This document shows positions 1 to 12,400 of a DNA stretch of 64,000 nt, in pieces (positions within the stretch are counted from its first letter, which is position 1; each line of letters starts with the position of its first letter). Source of the stretch: Dryobates pubescens. Lineage: Eukaryota; Chordata; Aves; Piciformes; Picidae. A model generated the notes under the pieces. The model worked only from the letters and a program-made list of their open reading frames with translations, was not told the DNA's origin and searched no databases. The translations under genes and the position numbers were made by a program. The stretch is from positions 19,769,001 to 19,833,000 of the forward strand of contig NC_071633.1 in the NCBI RefSeq assembly GCF_014839835.1. The letters are read 5' to 3'.

Positions 1-1570
1 AGGAGCCTGCCCTGCTGGGGAGAGCCACCTCTGCTGTGCTCTTGCCCTCCTGCACCCTGAGCTCCAGCACCCCCTGGGCTGCACATCCTGGAGCCAGGCA
101 GGGAGCCTGCCAGCACCCAGCCTGCCTCAGCTTTTCTGCTCTGAGCTTAACCCAGAGCAGCTGAGCTCAGCAGAGACCAGGAGAGGCTGTGCCTGCTCTG
201 AGTGTTTAAAGGCTGCACCTGCTTGGAGGGTGTCACAGACAGCTCTGCTTCCCCCTTCACCCCCAGGAAGTGCTCTGGGGCTGGGGCAAGGCCAGGCCCA
301 GCCCAGGTTTTGATCCTCCAGGTGAAGTGCCCCAAAAGCCCAAATCCATTGTTTTTAATTGAAGAAACAAACCAACCCCCCAACCAACAACCCCCAAGCA
401 GCAACAAAACAACCCAAAGCAAATTAGGTTGGACAGGAGGAACAATTCCTTCCCAGGAAGGGCTCCCAGGCTCTGGAACAGGCTGCCCAGGGACTCAGGG
501 AGGTGGTGGAGCCTCCATCCCGGGAGGGGTTTGAAAGCTGCAGGATTGTGGTGGCAGTGGCTCAGCAGCACTGTTGGGGTTGTGAGCTCCAGGTGAGTGC
601 TTGGCCTTGATGAGCTCAAAGGACTCTTCCCACCTCAACCCTTCCGTGAGTCCATGGCCCAAGGGCCATGCTTGAAGCTGTCTGTGGCACAGGGAAAGCC
701 TGGGGCAGCGTTCAGCATCCCCAATGGTTTTCAACCCCTCTCAAGCTGTACTCTTGGTGCAGCCCTGAGCTGCTGGGGTTGGGGTGGGTGAGGGAGGTTG
801 GAGGCTCTGTCTTCATAGACACCAGGCTCTTCTGTCCCCATCCTTTGTGGTCAGGCTGCTCCAGTCCCCAGCCCAGCACCTCCCCAAAGCAGCTCTTTCC
901 CAGCCTCGAGCAGCAAACACCTCTGCAGCTCCTGCTGCCAGAACACAGAGTCCAAGCCTGGGCTCCCTGGGAAGTCACAACCCCCCCCCAAATGACCCCA
1001 GACCACCACCACCCCCCCCCGAGCCCTCAGCAGCTCCCCCCAGCTCCCCAGCCCCGGGTCTGCTCTGCTCATGAGAGCTGGGATGAGCCAGCATCTCCAG
1101 TGCACCCCCACGGGCTGTCCCCCAGGGCACTCGCCTTGCCCCGCGCTGGGGCTGCCCTGCAGCCCTGGGAGGGCTGGGGGTGGGTGACCAAAGGCGAGAG
1201 AAAGCCCTTGGCTGGGCACAGGCAGCCCCGGGAGCCGTCTCTGGGGGCTGGGGGGGGACAGGGCTGTCTGTGGAGGTCTGCAGCGGGGAGGGGAGCTGGG
1301 GCGAGCAGCCCCCCAGGCTCCGATGCTCCGGAGGAAGCCTCAGGGCACCAATCTCCGCCTGGCATTTCCCAGCGCGGAGCTGGAGGGAGCCAGGAGGGCA
1401 GGCGGGGGGCTGGTGGAGGACACAGGAGATGTCCGACCCTGATTGAAGCGGTGCACTCCCCCCGTGCACCCCTGGGCCACCACCTCCGGGAAGGGGAGAG
1501 AGCAGGGCGGCACAAGCCCAGCGCCAGGCGCGCAGGCACGACAGCGTCTCGGGCAGAAGCCAGCTTGGGT
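1..1570. other. Intergenic stretch, no gene recognised
   Basis: No conserved exon or spliced protein was recognised here. The only interpretable content is a CR1 fragment near 425-650. Long open frames between about 0.67 and 1.9 kb exist on both strands, but they are G/C-biased low-complexity translations without family resemblance. The right part is moderately CpG-rich. Confidence 0.6.
425..650 (+). mobile_element. CR1 LINE fragment, 3' part
   Basis: The stretch has the typical CR1 3' region: a ggttggacaggaggaac-like opening, then gaacaggctgcccaggga, then a gaggtggtggagcctccatc-like block. It ends in a degraded tail with ggactcttcccacctcaacc. It is old and 5'-truncated, as most avian CR1 copies are. 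Confidence 0.8.
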
Positions 1571-1576
1571 TTTATT
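1571..1576 (-). terminator. Candidate polyadenylation signal of the RERG-like gene
   Basis: Plus-strand tttatt reads AATAAA on the minus strand. It lies about 1.4 kb downstream of the RERG-like stop codon and is the first clean hexamer noticed there. It would give a 3' UTR of roughly 1.43 kb over 1,555-2,997. RNA support is lacking. Confidence 0.5.
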
Positions 1577-2997
1577 GTCGCAGGAGAGAGCAGCAGACAG
1601 CACAAGGAGGTGTCCCTGCCCGCGGCAGGGGCTTGGAGCTGCATGAGCTGCGGGGCTGCTTCCAGCCCGGCTCGGTGTGTGGTGGTCACTGCGGGGGCAC
1701 ACAGCTGTGTGACACCAGCGCAGCCACCTGGGCTCTGCACCAGGAGGGGGAGAAAGGAAGCCGCAGGGAGAAGATGCCCCCAGCTGCCGGCCCTGCCTCT
1801 GCCCAGCTCTCGGGGCCTGGGCACCTTCCCTTCGCGGGCAGGGCAGTGAAGGGGCTCCTGCAAGGAGCATCATTTGCACCTCCAGCGTCAGCTCAGCTGC
1901 AGCCATGCTTGGGTTTGGCACAGCGCAGCAGCGGCAGGGAGAGGAGCAGCCCCCGGCGCTGCCCGGCACGCAGGAGCCAGAGCGCAGCCTGAGCTCCCAG
2001 CCGGTACCGGAGGAGCCTCTGCCTGCAGGATTTGCCTCCCCTCGGGGCGAGGTGCAGATGGGCATCGGGGGCAGGAGCCCCACCAGAGCATGGAGCAGGC
2101 ATCTGCCGCCTGTGCTGCTGTGCCCGGGGCTGCTCTGGGGGCACTGAGGAGGGCATGCCAAGGACCCCAAAATGCTCAGAAGTGAGGTTTTAGCAAAGCT
2201 GTGCCCCAGCCCTGCTGTGGTGCCAGGGCAGCAGCACATGGAAAGGGCTGGGGCAGAGCTGGGCTCTGAAGCTCCTCAGGGCTGGGGGCATGTGGGGGCT
2301 GCCCCTCTGCAGGGGCTTCACTTCACAGATCTGGGCACAGCCAGGATGGAAATGCAGCCCTGGGCACTGCCGGCTGGAGATGGGCACACAGGCTGGGCTG
2401 GCTCTCCAGGGAGGGACACAGCCCTCTGCCACCATCAATCCACAGGGGGGGTGGGTCTGGGGACATGGAGGGGGGGATGTGGGCAGTGACCACCCCTCAG
2501 GGCAGCTGGCCAGGCAGGGAGGGTTTGGACACTTTACCCCCACCCTCCCACCCCAGCAACACTGGTGGTCATGTGCCCCAGGACAGGGGTGGCTGATGAG
2601 AGCCCAGGGGGCAGTGTGAACCTTGGGGCCACCCCAGCGTGGTGGGGGCACAGCCAGAACCAGCAGGTGCTCTTATGGGGGTGGCAGAACCCAGGCCAGC
2701 CTGGCTGTGCTGGGTCTGAGCCCTGTGGAACAGCCTCTGAGGGCTGAACCACCAGCAGAGATGTCCTTGGGCCACCTGTGCTGCAGAGCGTGCAGGAGGA
2801 GGAGGGGGCAGTGAAGGGGTGAAGAACACCTTCCCTGCTGGCACAAAGCCCCAGACCTGGGGGCTTTACAAGGCTCTTGCACCCCAGTCCCACCCTCCCC
2901 ACCTCAGAGCCTTCCCCTCCTGGAGCCAGCACAGCCCCACGAGCTGCCCCTCCGCCCCGGGGCTGCAGGGCCAGCCGCCCCCCGGCACCAGGGACAC

Positions 2998-3483
2998 TCA
3001 CTCAGGGATGTAGTCCCTGAAGGAGTTGAAGCTGAGGCTGCGGCCTGCCGAGTTCAAGGTGGAGCTGGCTTGCATCTTGGGGATCTTCTCCATCAGCTTG
3101 GACACTGTCCTCCTCTTGAAGGAGCCCGGGGAGAAGTGGCCCTGCCTCAGCAGCTGCTGGTAGAGGCTGCTGAACACCGCCACGGTCTCCTCGTAGCTGT
3201 CCCGGGTGGAGATCTCGTAGAAGGGAAGCTTCAAGGCCTTGGAGAGGTTCTCCCCATCCTCCCTGGACACCATCCTGTCGAACTGCAAGTCCTTCTTGTT
3301 GGCCACGATGACCACAGGAGGCTGCTCGCCCCCGCTGCTCCTCTTGGGGCTGGCGTGGATGTGGTTGATGAGGAAGCAGAGCCTCATCACCTCGTCGAAG
3401 CTGCACCTGTCCGTCACCGAGTAGACCACGGCGAAGCCATCTCCCCACTTGATCTTCTCCTCTATCTGCAGGGAGTCCTCCTC
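2998..3483 (-). CDS. RERG-like GTPase exon 4 (C-terminal half, stop)
   Basis: Encodes residues 77-237, including [14 protein letters not shown], the ANKKD guanine-binding motif and the tail [14 protein letters not shown] before TGA. The acceptor is cctggcag. The open frame continuing upstream through the intron is only the hexamer array read as Pro-Ile repeats and is not coding. Confidence 0.92.
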   Translation of the reverse strand, partial: EEDSLQIEEKIKWGDGFAVVYSVTDRCSFDEVMRLCFLINHIHASPKRSSGGEQPPVVIVANKKDLQFDRMVSREDGENLSKALKLPFYEISTRDSYEETVAVFSSLYQQLLRQGHFSPGSFKRRTVSKLMEKIPKMQASSTLNSAGRSLSFNSFRDYIPE

Positions 3484-6400
3484 CTGCCAGGGCACACCAG
3501 CCCTGAGCCCCCAGCACCCCCCAGCCAGCCCCTCACGGGGGCTCATCACCGCCCCCCTGAAGGTGCTTGGCCCTGGGCTTGCACACAGCAAAGCCACACA
3601 GGCAGCCCAGGGCAGGGAGGGATGGGGATGGGGATGGGGATGGATGGGGATGGGGATGGGGATGGGGATGGGGATGGGGATGGGGATGGGGATGGGGATG
3701 GGGATGGGGATGGGGATGGGGATGGGGATGGGGATGGGGATGGGGATGGGGATGGGGATGGGGATGGGGATGGGAATGGGGATGGGAATGGGAATGGGGA
3801 TGGGAATGGATGGGGATGGATGGGGATGGATGGGGATGGGGATGGGGATGGGGATGGGGATGGGGATGGGGATGGGGATGGGGATGGGGATGGGGATGGG
3901 GATGGGGATGGGGATGGGGAGGGATGGGGAGGGATGGGGATGGGGATGGGGACAGCGATCAGCCCAGCCTGGTGTGGACAAGGGAAGAGTTGGTGCTGCT
4001 GGAGGGGCTCCACAAGGGCAGGGCTGCTGCTGGGTGGGAAGCCAGCACCAGGCTCTCCATCAGCTGCAGTCCCAGGGCTTGGTGGCTCCTTTGACCCAGA
4101 ACTTTCTGCGACCCTGAGCCATCTCCCTGCCCTCAGGATGCTCCTGATGTGTGGAGCAGAGTTGTGCTGCACACCAGCAAGGGGAGTGGGGAGATATTAA
4201 CTGAATCCACACTGTAATGAGTGTCAGAGAGAGAGAAACTCCCAAGGGGGAGCACAGCTCAAGGGCTAATGACTGAGGCTGGTGGCAGAGCAGGGACCTC
4301 CTTCGTGCCACCCCCCCAGGGGCATTGCCCACGCTCAGCCATGGCCTCCTGTGCTCACCTGGCCAGCTGTGTCGAGGATCTCGAAGTGCACCATCTCCCC
4401 ATCCATGATGGCCACATGCCTGTAGATCATCTCTGGGGGTGGACAGACAGAGGAGCGTGAGAGAAGCTCCTGGGTAGGAAATGAGAACCCAGGAGCCCTT
4501 GGTGGAAGCTGAGCTGGAGGAGCTGGGCTGCACCTGCTGCAGCCTGCAGCCCACAGGGCCTCCAGTTCAAGCCCACGTCTCCAAGTGGTGCTCAGACCAT
4601 CCTCCCACACCCTGAGCCCACAGCATGGAGCCCAACAGCTCTAATCACCCACCCAGCCCCCAGCCCAGCCCCCAGCCCCGCACCCAGCCCCCAGCCCAGC
4701 ACCCAGCCCCGCACCCAGCCAGCTTTGCCTCGCTGGAAATGAAGGGACAATGGTCACAAAGTGTTGGAGCAAGAAGGGGTCATGGGGAGGGTCTGCAGAG
4801 GGGCTCAGCAGGAGGGGATGAAGAGCCCTTTGCCCAGCACACAGCTCACACAGGGACTCCCAAGCTTCCCAGAGAGGGCACAGCAGGAGCTGGGCAGGAG
4901 GATGAGCAGTGCCCAAACAGCTCTGGGAAGCTTCAGCAGCGACCCAAATGCAAACCCAAACCCAGCCCCAGGAGGACAGGGAAGCAACAGCCACTGCTCC
5001 AGCGGCTTCCAAGCCTCCTGCCCCCTAAAAGCTACCACCCTGGGAACTGCTGGAAGCTGCCTGAGCACCTTCTGCTTCCTCCTGCCACACAGGTGCCTGG
5101 TCCCAAGGGATTTTGCCTTAACATAACCACAGAAGATGAAAAAGGGATGGCAGACCCCGGGAGCAGCCTCTGGCTGCTGCTGCTGCTTTGGTGGAGGAGG
5201 AAGAGGAGGGAATAAGGTGAGTCTGGAGAAGAGCTGGCTCTGCCAGGGGCAGCACTGGGGCCACCAGAGCCTCTGAGCTGAGCTGGTGGCAGCAGCAATG
5301 GCAAGAAGGGAAGGACATCACCTACCTAGGGTTGGGTCATAGTCTCCAATGAATCTCCTGGTGATGAATCTCACAGTCAGTGCTGGGGAAAAACCAAACA
5401 CAAGCAGCCCAGTTACAGCTGTCAGAGCAAGGTGCAGGCACATGGGCTGGGCAGGGACATGCCCCAGCCCCAGGAGAAACAGCCCAGCAGGGCACCAGGA
5501 GAGGACATCCCAGCAGGGAGGCTGTGAGCCCATCCCCAGAGGGATCAGAGAGGCACCCAGGCAGGCTGTGGGGAGCAGAGAAGAGCACAACAGAGCAGCA
5601 AAGTGCCAGGTCTTGGTGGCAAAAGGTGAGTGTGAAGCAGACTGGGAAGGGATTGTGGTTGCCAAAGCAGATGCTTTGGACCAAGACTGTTGCAAGAGCT
5701 CTTCTCTCCCCCACAGCCCCTGGCTGATGGCACAGCCCCATCCAGGCTGCCCTCTGCCTCGCTGTGCCCCGTGCACAAGGCAGGACAGGCAGCTTGGGGT
5801 GGGCAGGAGCTGGCAGCTCCACCTCAGCACTGCTGCACTGCCTGGACCCCCTGCAGAGCCTGCAGGCTTTGGCCATTCCCAGCACCCTCACTGCTCCCTG
5901 GGAAAAGCCTGGGTGGTGCTGCAGCTGTCCCAGGCTGCCCAGGGGGGTGGGGGATGCCTCATCCCTGGGACTCTCAGCACCCTGCTCCAGCTGCAGATGT
6001 CTCTGCTGACTGCAGGGGGCTGGACAGGATGAGCTCTAAAGGACCCCTCCAATCCACCCCCCACCCCCTCCCGTGATTCTGTTCATGTTCTTTGCAAAGC
6101 TCTGCATCAAGGACTGAAATTCCAGTTCCATGAGCAACACACCAGGCACCTCTGCCCGAAGCTGCCTGCTCACCGTCATCACCATCATCAAAGCACTCAG
6201 CACATCAATGGAACACAGCCCAGGAGCAACGAGAGCACCAACGGTCCCCCAGGATTTGGGCAACCTGAGCTCCTGCCTGGCCAGGGCACAGCAACCTCTC
6301 CTGCACTGCTCCTGGCAGAAACCTCCTTCCAGGCAGTGCAGGGCACAGGAGCCTCAAAAGCAGCAGCAAGAAGTGGCTGTGCCCCACGAGAGATGGCCTG

Positions 6401-9400
6401 GGGCACGGTTTCCCCAGCACAGCCCAGGCAGAGCCCCGAGGCTCTGGTGCAAGGCAGCTCCTGGCACGTGGACCTCCCCCTCCTGTGTGGCCTGAGCTGA
6501 TAAATTGCATTTTCTGGCCTTGATCCTGCAGAGATTTATGCAGGTGCTGAAGTTTTATGTGGGGTGAGAGATCCCCTCGGTGGCCTCCAGCCAAGCAGCT
6601 CAACGTGGGGCCACCAGTGCCAGGCCAGCCAGTGCCAGGCCAGGTTCTGCCTCTGTACCACCAGTGCTGAGGGTGAAGCTGCCCAGGTGGTCCCATGGAG
6701 CTCAGCTGTTTGACCTGACCCAGGCTCACTGCAGGAGGGAAGGTTGCTGGCACCACAGCTGCTGAAAGCCAGCAGAAGGCCAAAGCTGGGGGAGCAGAGG
6801 GCAGGGCAGGCTGGGAGGTGCTCCTCACACCAGCCATGTGCTGCAGGCAGGCAGCCCTGGAGAGGCAGCCCTGGAGAGGCAGCCCTGGAGAGGCAGCCCT
6901 GGAGAGGCAGCCAGCAGCACTTGGCAGATGTCCTGAGGACCACCCCCACCCCCCAGAGCACAGCACCTTCTGGCAGTCACATTCCCAGCTCAGGGGGGGT
7001 GGGGACAAGCAGGGAGCACTGACTGATCCTCCTTGCAAGGATCCTGCTCCCCAGCACCTCTGCACTGTGCAAAGGGACGAAGCAACCTCCTGCCACAAGA
7101 CCACCCCTGCCCCTGCCACCTGCTGGCATAGCAGCAGCCTGGGGGTGGAATCATTTGGCTCAATTTTCCCCCCTCCCAAGACAGGAACAGCAGCAGCTTG
7201 GAATCAAACACCACAGCCAGAGCCCCCCCTATCCAACTCCCACATCTCCCTCACCAGAGCAGAAGATGTGAAGCCCAAATTACCCTAATGTGGGGCTGGG
7301 TGGAGGGCTGCTGCTGGAGGGCTGCTGCTGGAGGCTTGCCCAAGAGCTCCATCAAACATGGCAAAGGCCTTTTTCTCACTGAGGAAATGTGCTGCCTCTC
7401 ATCAGCCCTCTCCACCCAGGCAGGCTGGAGGAGGCAGACCTTGGCTCCAGAGCAAGAGCTGGTCTGAGCTGGAGGTGCTCTGGGGACTGCAAAAGACAGT
7501 CAGAGGCTCCTCATTTATCCATAAGGCCCAGGAGAGGCTCTGCCACTGCCTGGGGGGCAGGAGAAGCTCTGCCACTGCCTGGGGTCCCCAGAGGAGCCCT
7601 CCCAGCCCTGGGGACAGCAGCCAGGGCCGAGGCTGAGCTGGCAAATGGCCAGGAACTGGAAATGGGGGAAAAGCAAAAGCTTTTGAGCAAGGAAGCAACC
7701 TGGAGGTGCTGAAAGCCCTGCTGGTGTGGTCGGGGCAGGGGGCAGCCAGAGCAGTGGCACTTTGCCAAGAGTCCCCAGAGTGACCAAAGCCAGAGGAGTG
7801 ACCTGTCCCTGTCCTGGCAACTGCTGCATTTTATCACAGGCTCCTGCTCCAGAGCTGGCACACAGGGAAGCCTCCCCTGGCACCACAACAGTCCCCAGGG
7901 CCACGGCAGGGCTCATGTGGCACCTCTGTGGCACAGGGAGGAGACAGAGTGGTGTGGGTGGGAAGGGGAGGCGCAGGTGGGGTGCTGCCAGTCCACTGGT
8001 GAGATGCTGCCAAGGTGCCCTCTCTCTGGGAGAAGCAGAAGGAGCTGAGCAGCAGCCAAGGGCGCGTGCAGGACCACGGTGCCAGGGAGCTGGCTGCCCC
8101 CAGGCCAAGCCAAGGGTCCTCCTTGCCTGACTTTACACACCTGCAGCCTCGGGCAGCCCATTGCAGAGCCCTGGGGGAGCTGCCCTGAGGAGCCTTGGGG
8201 ACTGCCAGGGGGCTGCTGGAGGGGTGAGGAGGAGCAGGCAGTGCTTGGCTGCCCTTGGTGGAGCCAGTGGAGGACTTGCCTCCAGGAACAGTTCAGGGGC
8301 TTCCAGCAGGAGGAATCCTTGGCCTGCCCCAGGGGCTGAATTCCCCACTCACCATCTCCATCCTCACCCTCCAGAACTTGTTTCTGCAGGGAGTTTCCTT
8401 CAGGCTGGTAGAGGCTGCCCTTGGAAAGCTCCAGCACCTCCAGAGGCAGCCCCCAGCCCTGCAGGGCTCAGGAGCTCCCCTCCTGCCCTCAGAGCTTCCC
8501 TGGGCAGGGAGGTCAGGGTCAGCACAGAGCCCTCCCAGCTGCCATCTCAGAAACAGCTTCCCCTTGGCTGTGGGCCACAGTGAGGCAGCACAGCTGCTCT
8601 TCAGCCTCGGTCCTTGAGCTCTGAGCCGACTCCAGTGCCCTTCCAGGCTGTCTCCTGCGCAGGAGCTGATTCCCAGCACCTGATGCTGCAGATCCACCGA
8701 TGCCAGCAAGCTCCTGCTGGGGCTCTGGCTGGGTGACTCCTTTTGGGTGCTTGGGAAATGCAGCATCCGTGCCTGGCTGTGATGTTCTGGGGCAGCAGAA
8801 GCTGAAGGCAGCCCAGGAGCACAGCTAATGGAGGTGGTGCTCAAGCCCTTGAAGGTGTTAATGATGTTAATGGGCAGGGACAAGCTGTACAGGGGCTGGA
8901 GTGAGAGGCTGAGAGCTGGTGTGGAAAGGCAGCAGGGACAGAAATTGATGGAAAATAAGTTGAAACAGGTTAAAAAACCCTAACAGCAAAGGCAAGGCAG
9001 GAGAGCAGAGCCCAGGAGGGACAGGGTGGAGAAGCTGAGCAGCAGGAGGGAGGGAACGGAGCAGGGGTGTGGAGGGACAGTGAAGCTCACCAAAAGCAGG
9101 ACATGGTGTGAAGTGCCCCAGAGCCAGCAGGTGCTGCTGCCAAGCCAGCTCCTGCACTCAGCTTGCTCTCCCCAGCACATCTGGGCCCCCAGCCAGTGTC
9201 CCCCAGGTCTCCCCCTGCACACTCCCCCAGCAGCAGGCTGGATCTGTGTGCTTTAGGAGATGCCAAGACACCAGTCCCCCCTAGAGCCCCCACCCATGCC
9301 CTTCAGAGTCATTCCAACTGGAGAAGACTTCAAGATCACCCAGGCCAACCACTCTGCAGCTGCTGACCCCTGTCCCTCAGCACCACATCCATGTGGCCTC

Positions 9401-12400
9401 CCCCCAGGCTGGGCTGCCTGCTCCTTCAGCCCCAGCACCTCTGCCCCTGCCCTGCTCCTCTCTGGGGATTCAGCAGCCTCCAAGCCACCTCTGGGCTTCA
9501 GCCTCTGCCTGCCTGAGAAGGGATCTGAAGGGCCTGGGATGGAATCCAGCCCAGCTGCTCGGTGGAGATAACCAAGGACCCCGCAGGGGGCAGGTGCTGG
9601 GGTCTCCAGAGGCACCCAAAGGATGAGGGGGCAGTGAGGGGAGCTGGGCTCCATTTTCAGGAGGCACCTGACTCTGTCATGTGTTAGGCAGCTGCCCAGA
9701 GCCCAGCACATGGTGGTGTGAGCAGAGAAGCCAATTACATTGATTACAAATTGGCCAGAGCACAGGAGCAGGAGGGAGGCTGCCAGCCCAGCCCAGCCTC
9801 ACAAGGAGGTCTCTCTCCCCCCTCCTGGCACCTCAGCAAGGGCCCTCCTTGGAGACCCCCAAAGCTGGGAGGGTTAACTTTGTGTTCCATTTGGTCTGCA
9901 GCAATGAGGAGGGGGTGGTTTGAGTCACCTGCCAGGGTGGGCATGGGATGGGTACCTGTGGGGCCACATTGAGCCCTGTGCTGTGGCCTGGCCTGGGCAG
10001 CGTGGCAGCAAGCAGCACTTCAGGAGGGTGAGCAGAGCCTCCCTCTGAAGGGGCACAAAGCTTGCAGCAGCTTTGTGAGCTGAGCTGAGCTCAGCACAGG
10101 CAGCAAACCCAAACCTCTCAAATCCTGATGGGTTCAGCCACAGGGCTGCACCCCAGCCCATCCCTGCCTGGCATCTGGCACCTGGGGCCAACAGATCCCA
10201 GGAGGCATTGGCACAGGCTGCCCAGGGAGGGGGTAGAGTCAGCACCCCAAAGAAAGGTGTGGCCATGGCACCTGGGGACGTGGTCTGATGGCCATGGTGG
10301 GGCTGGGTTGAGGGTTGGACTCATCAGCTGAGAGGTGTTTTCCAACCCAAACAATTCCATGACTCTGCTTCCAAACCAACCTAAACCTTCAACCTCTTGC
10401 TGAGCACTAAGGAGGTTTCCCCCCCTTTGTTACTGCCTGGATTTTAATTGCCCCTCTTGGTTGTTCACATCCTCAGCTCCTCAGCTCCCCCAGCCTGGCT
10501 TCTGCTTCCTGAGGGGGCTGCTGCCACCAGCTCACCCCTGATGCGCCCCCATGAAGCTCTCTCACATCCCACCAGGAGCTTGCTGGCTCAAGGAGGGGTT
10601 TGGATGAACCTTTCCTTCACCCTTCCCTCCCCAGAGCAGGGATTCACACCTGTGGCAGCCCTTCCTTGGCAGCCTCATCTGCCCCTGCCTCGGGGAGCAG
10701 CTGCCCTCCACAGGCCTTGGGAGCTTGGGTGCCGCTGCCTTTGATGCCCCTCCCTCATGTGTCAAGGAGGGTGCCTCGGGCCAGCTGCCCATGGTCCATC
10801 ACCCAGGGTGTGAACCACTCTGACGGGCAGGGGAAGCTCAGAGCTGTCCTCACCCCTGGCTCTGTCGGGCACAGGGCCCTGCTGGCAGCTCGGGCACAGC
10901 CCCCGCTGGAGATGAGAAGCTGTCCCTTGGCAGGACAGGACGAGCAGGGGGCCCAGAGGGGACAGCTCCGTGTCAGGGCAGCTGCCAGCCCATGGGGTGT
11001 AGGTATTGATCACCTCCCTTTGCCCTGGTCCCATGGCCTCTGTTCCTGTCACAGCTCAAGAGGATGACAAAAAGGCTTTGCTGAAGGGCACGAAGGCTGC
11101 AGGCACTCACAGGGGAGCTGGCACAAGGCAGACGCTGCAGGCTGCCCCCACACAGTGCCCAGCCCTGCCTCCGTGCCCACCAAGGAGGCACAGGGCTGAG
11201 CCCGGCTGGAGAACCTCTTAAACACCCTTGGCATGATCCCAGCATATGGAGGAGGCACAGCAGCCTTGCAGGAGGGGCACCCACCCCACACCCGGTGGGG
11301 TTAACACCCGTGGGGGAGGTGGGCACTCGGGGACAAGGCAGAGCTTTGTACAGCCAGGGCTGGCTCCATCTGCCTGCAGCGACTCGGAGACCAAGCACCA
11401 CACATGGAGCCCCCCTGGAGCTCTGGGAGCAGCGGGAGCTGAGCCCCGTTCCGGGCTCCCGCTCCCGGCGCTGGCTGCCGCGGAGCTCCGGGAGTCAGCC
11501 GGCGGTAATTGAATCCGGGAGCCGCTCGTTTGTCATCAGCGCCGGCAGGGCGAGCGGGAGGCTGGGCGCTGACTCTATATGGACACAACCTCCGCGGCCC
11601 CACGGCCGGCCCCCGCCAGCCCGGGGCGCCGCTGCTGACAGCGGTTAACGGTTCTGCTTTCCTGGGACAAGATGCCAGCAGGGCACTGCCCTGTCCCCAG
11701 CTGTGCCCCTGCTGAGCTCAGCCTGTCCTGCCGCAAGAAATCCCACAGGGATCCACAGCCTTCCTCACCAGGGACCGGCGCCTCTGGACCCTGCTGCAGC
11801 CGCGTCAGGTGCGGAGCAGAAACGGGAAAGAAGTGAGGAGAAATGGGGCAAAACCAGGGCAGAAACGGGGCAGAGGCCGCCTTTGCCCCCAGGCGCTCGC
11901 AGCCCGGGATGGAGGAGTGGGAAGGGGTGGGAGGATGATCCCCGGCAGGAGAGGGGTGAGGGATACGGCTCAGGTGCTCCCAGCTCGGCCTTCCAAATCC
12001 CCACCTGGCAGCCACAGGTGCAGAGCACTGAGCAAAGCGCAGGCAAAGGTTCCCTTCCTCAAGGAAGCCGGAGCCCAGTGCTGCAAGGGGGCTCTGCCAA
12101 CCTCCTCCCTCTGCCAACCACGAGCAGCAAACTCAGCACCTGGCAAAGCACAAACCTGAGCCCAGCCGTTGGCTCTCAGAGCTCCCACGCTGACAACCTG
12201 GCCCCCGCCCCACGCTCGCTGCCCAGGGATGGAAGCTGCACCGCGGGCTCAGCCCTGGGTGCGAGTGCCCGCCACCGAGACTGGAGGGCAGGGAACCGGG
12301 CACCCTTCAGCGCACAGCACCGGGGGCTCCCACCCGGGCGATGCCGCAGCCACACGAACAAACTCCTTCCCCAGCCCGGCTGCAGCCCCGGGGCGCTCGA

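Noticed and set aside
668-1863. Long open frames of 260-390 codons on both strands near the left edge
   Set aside because: GC-biased low-complexity translations with no family motif, no splice context and overlapping equally long frames on the opposite strand.
3618-3951. Hexamer array as an interstitial telomere
   Set aside because: The unit is GGGGAT, not TTAGGG, and no TTAGGG units were seen in it.
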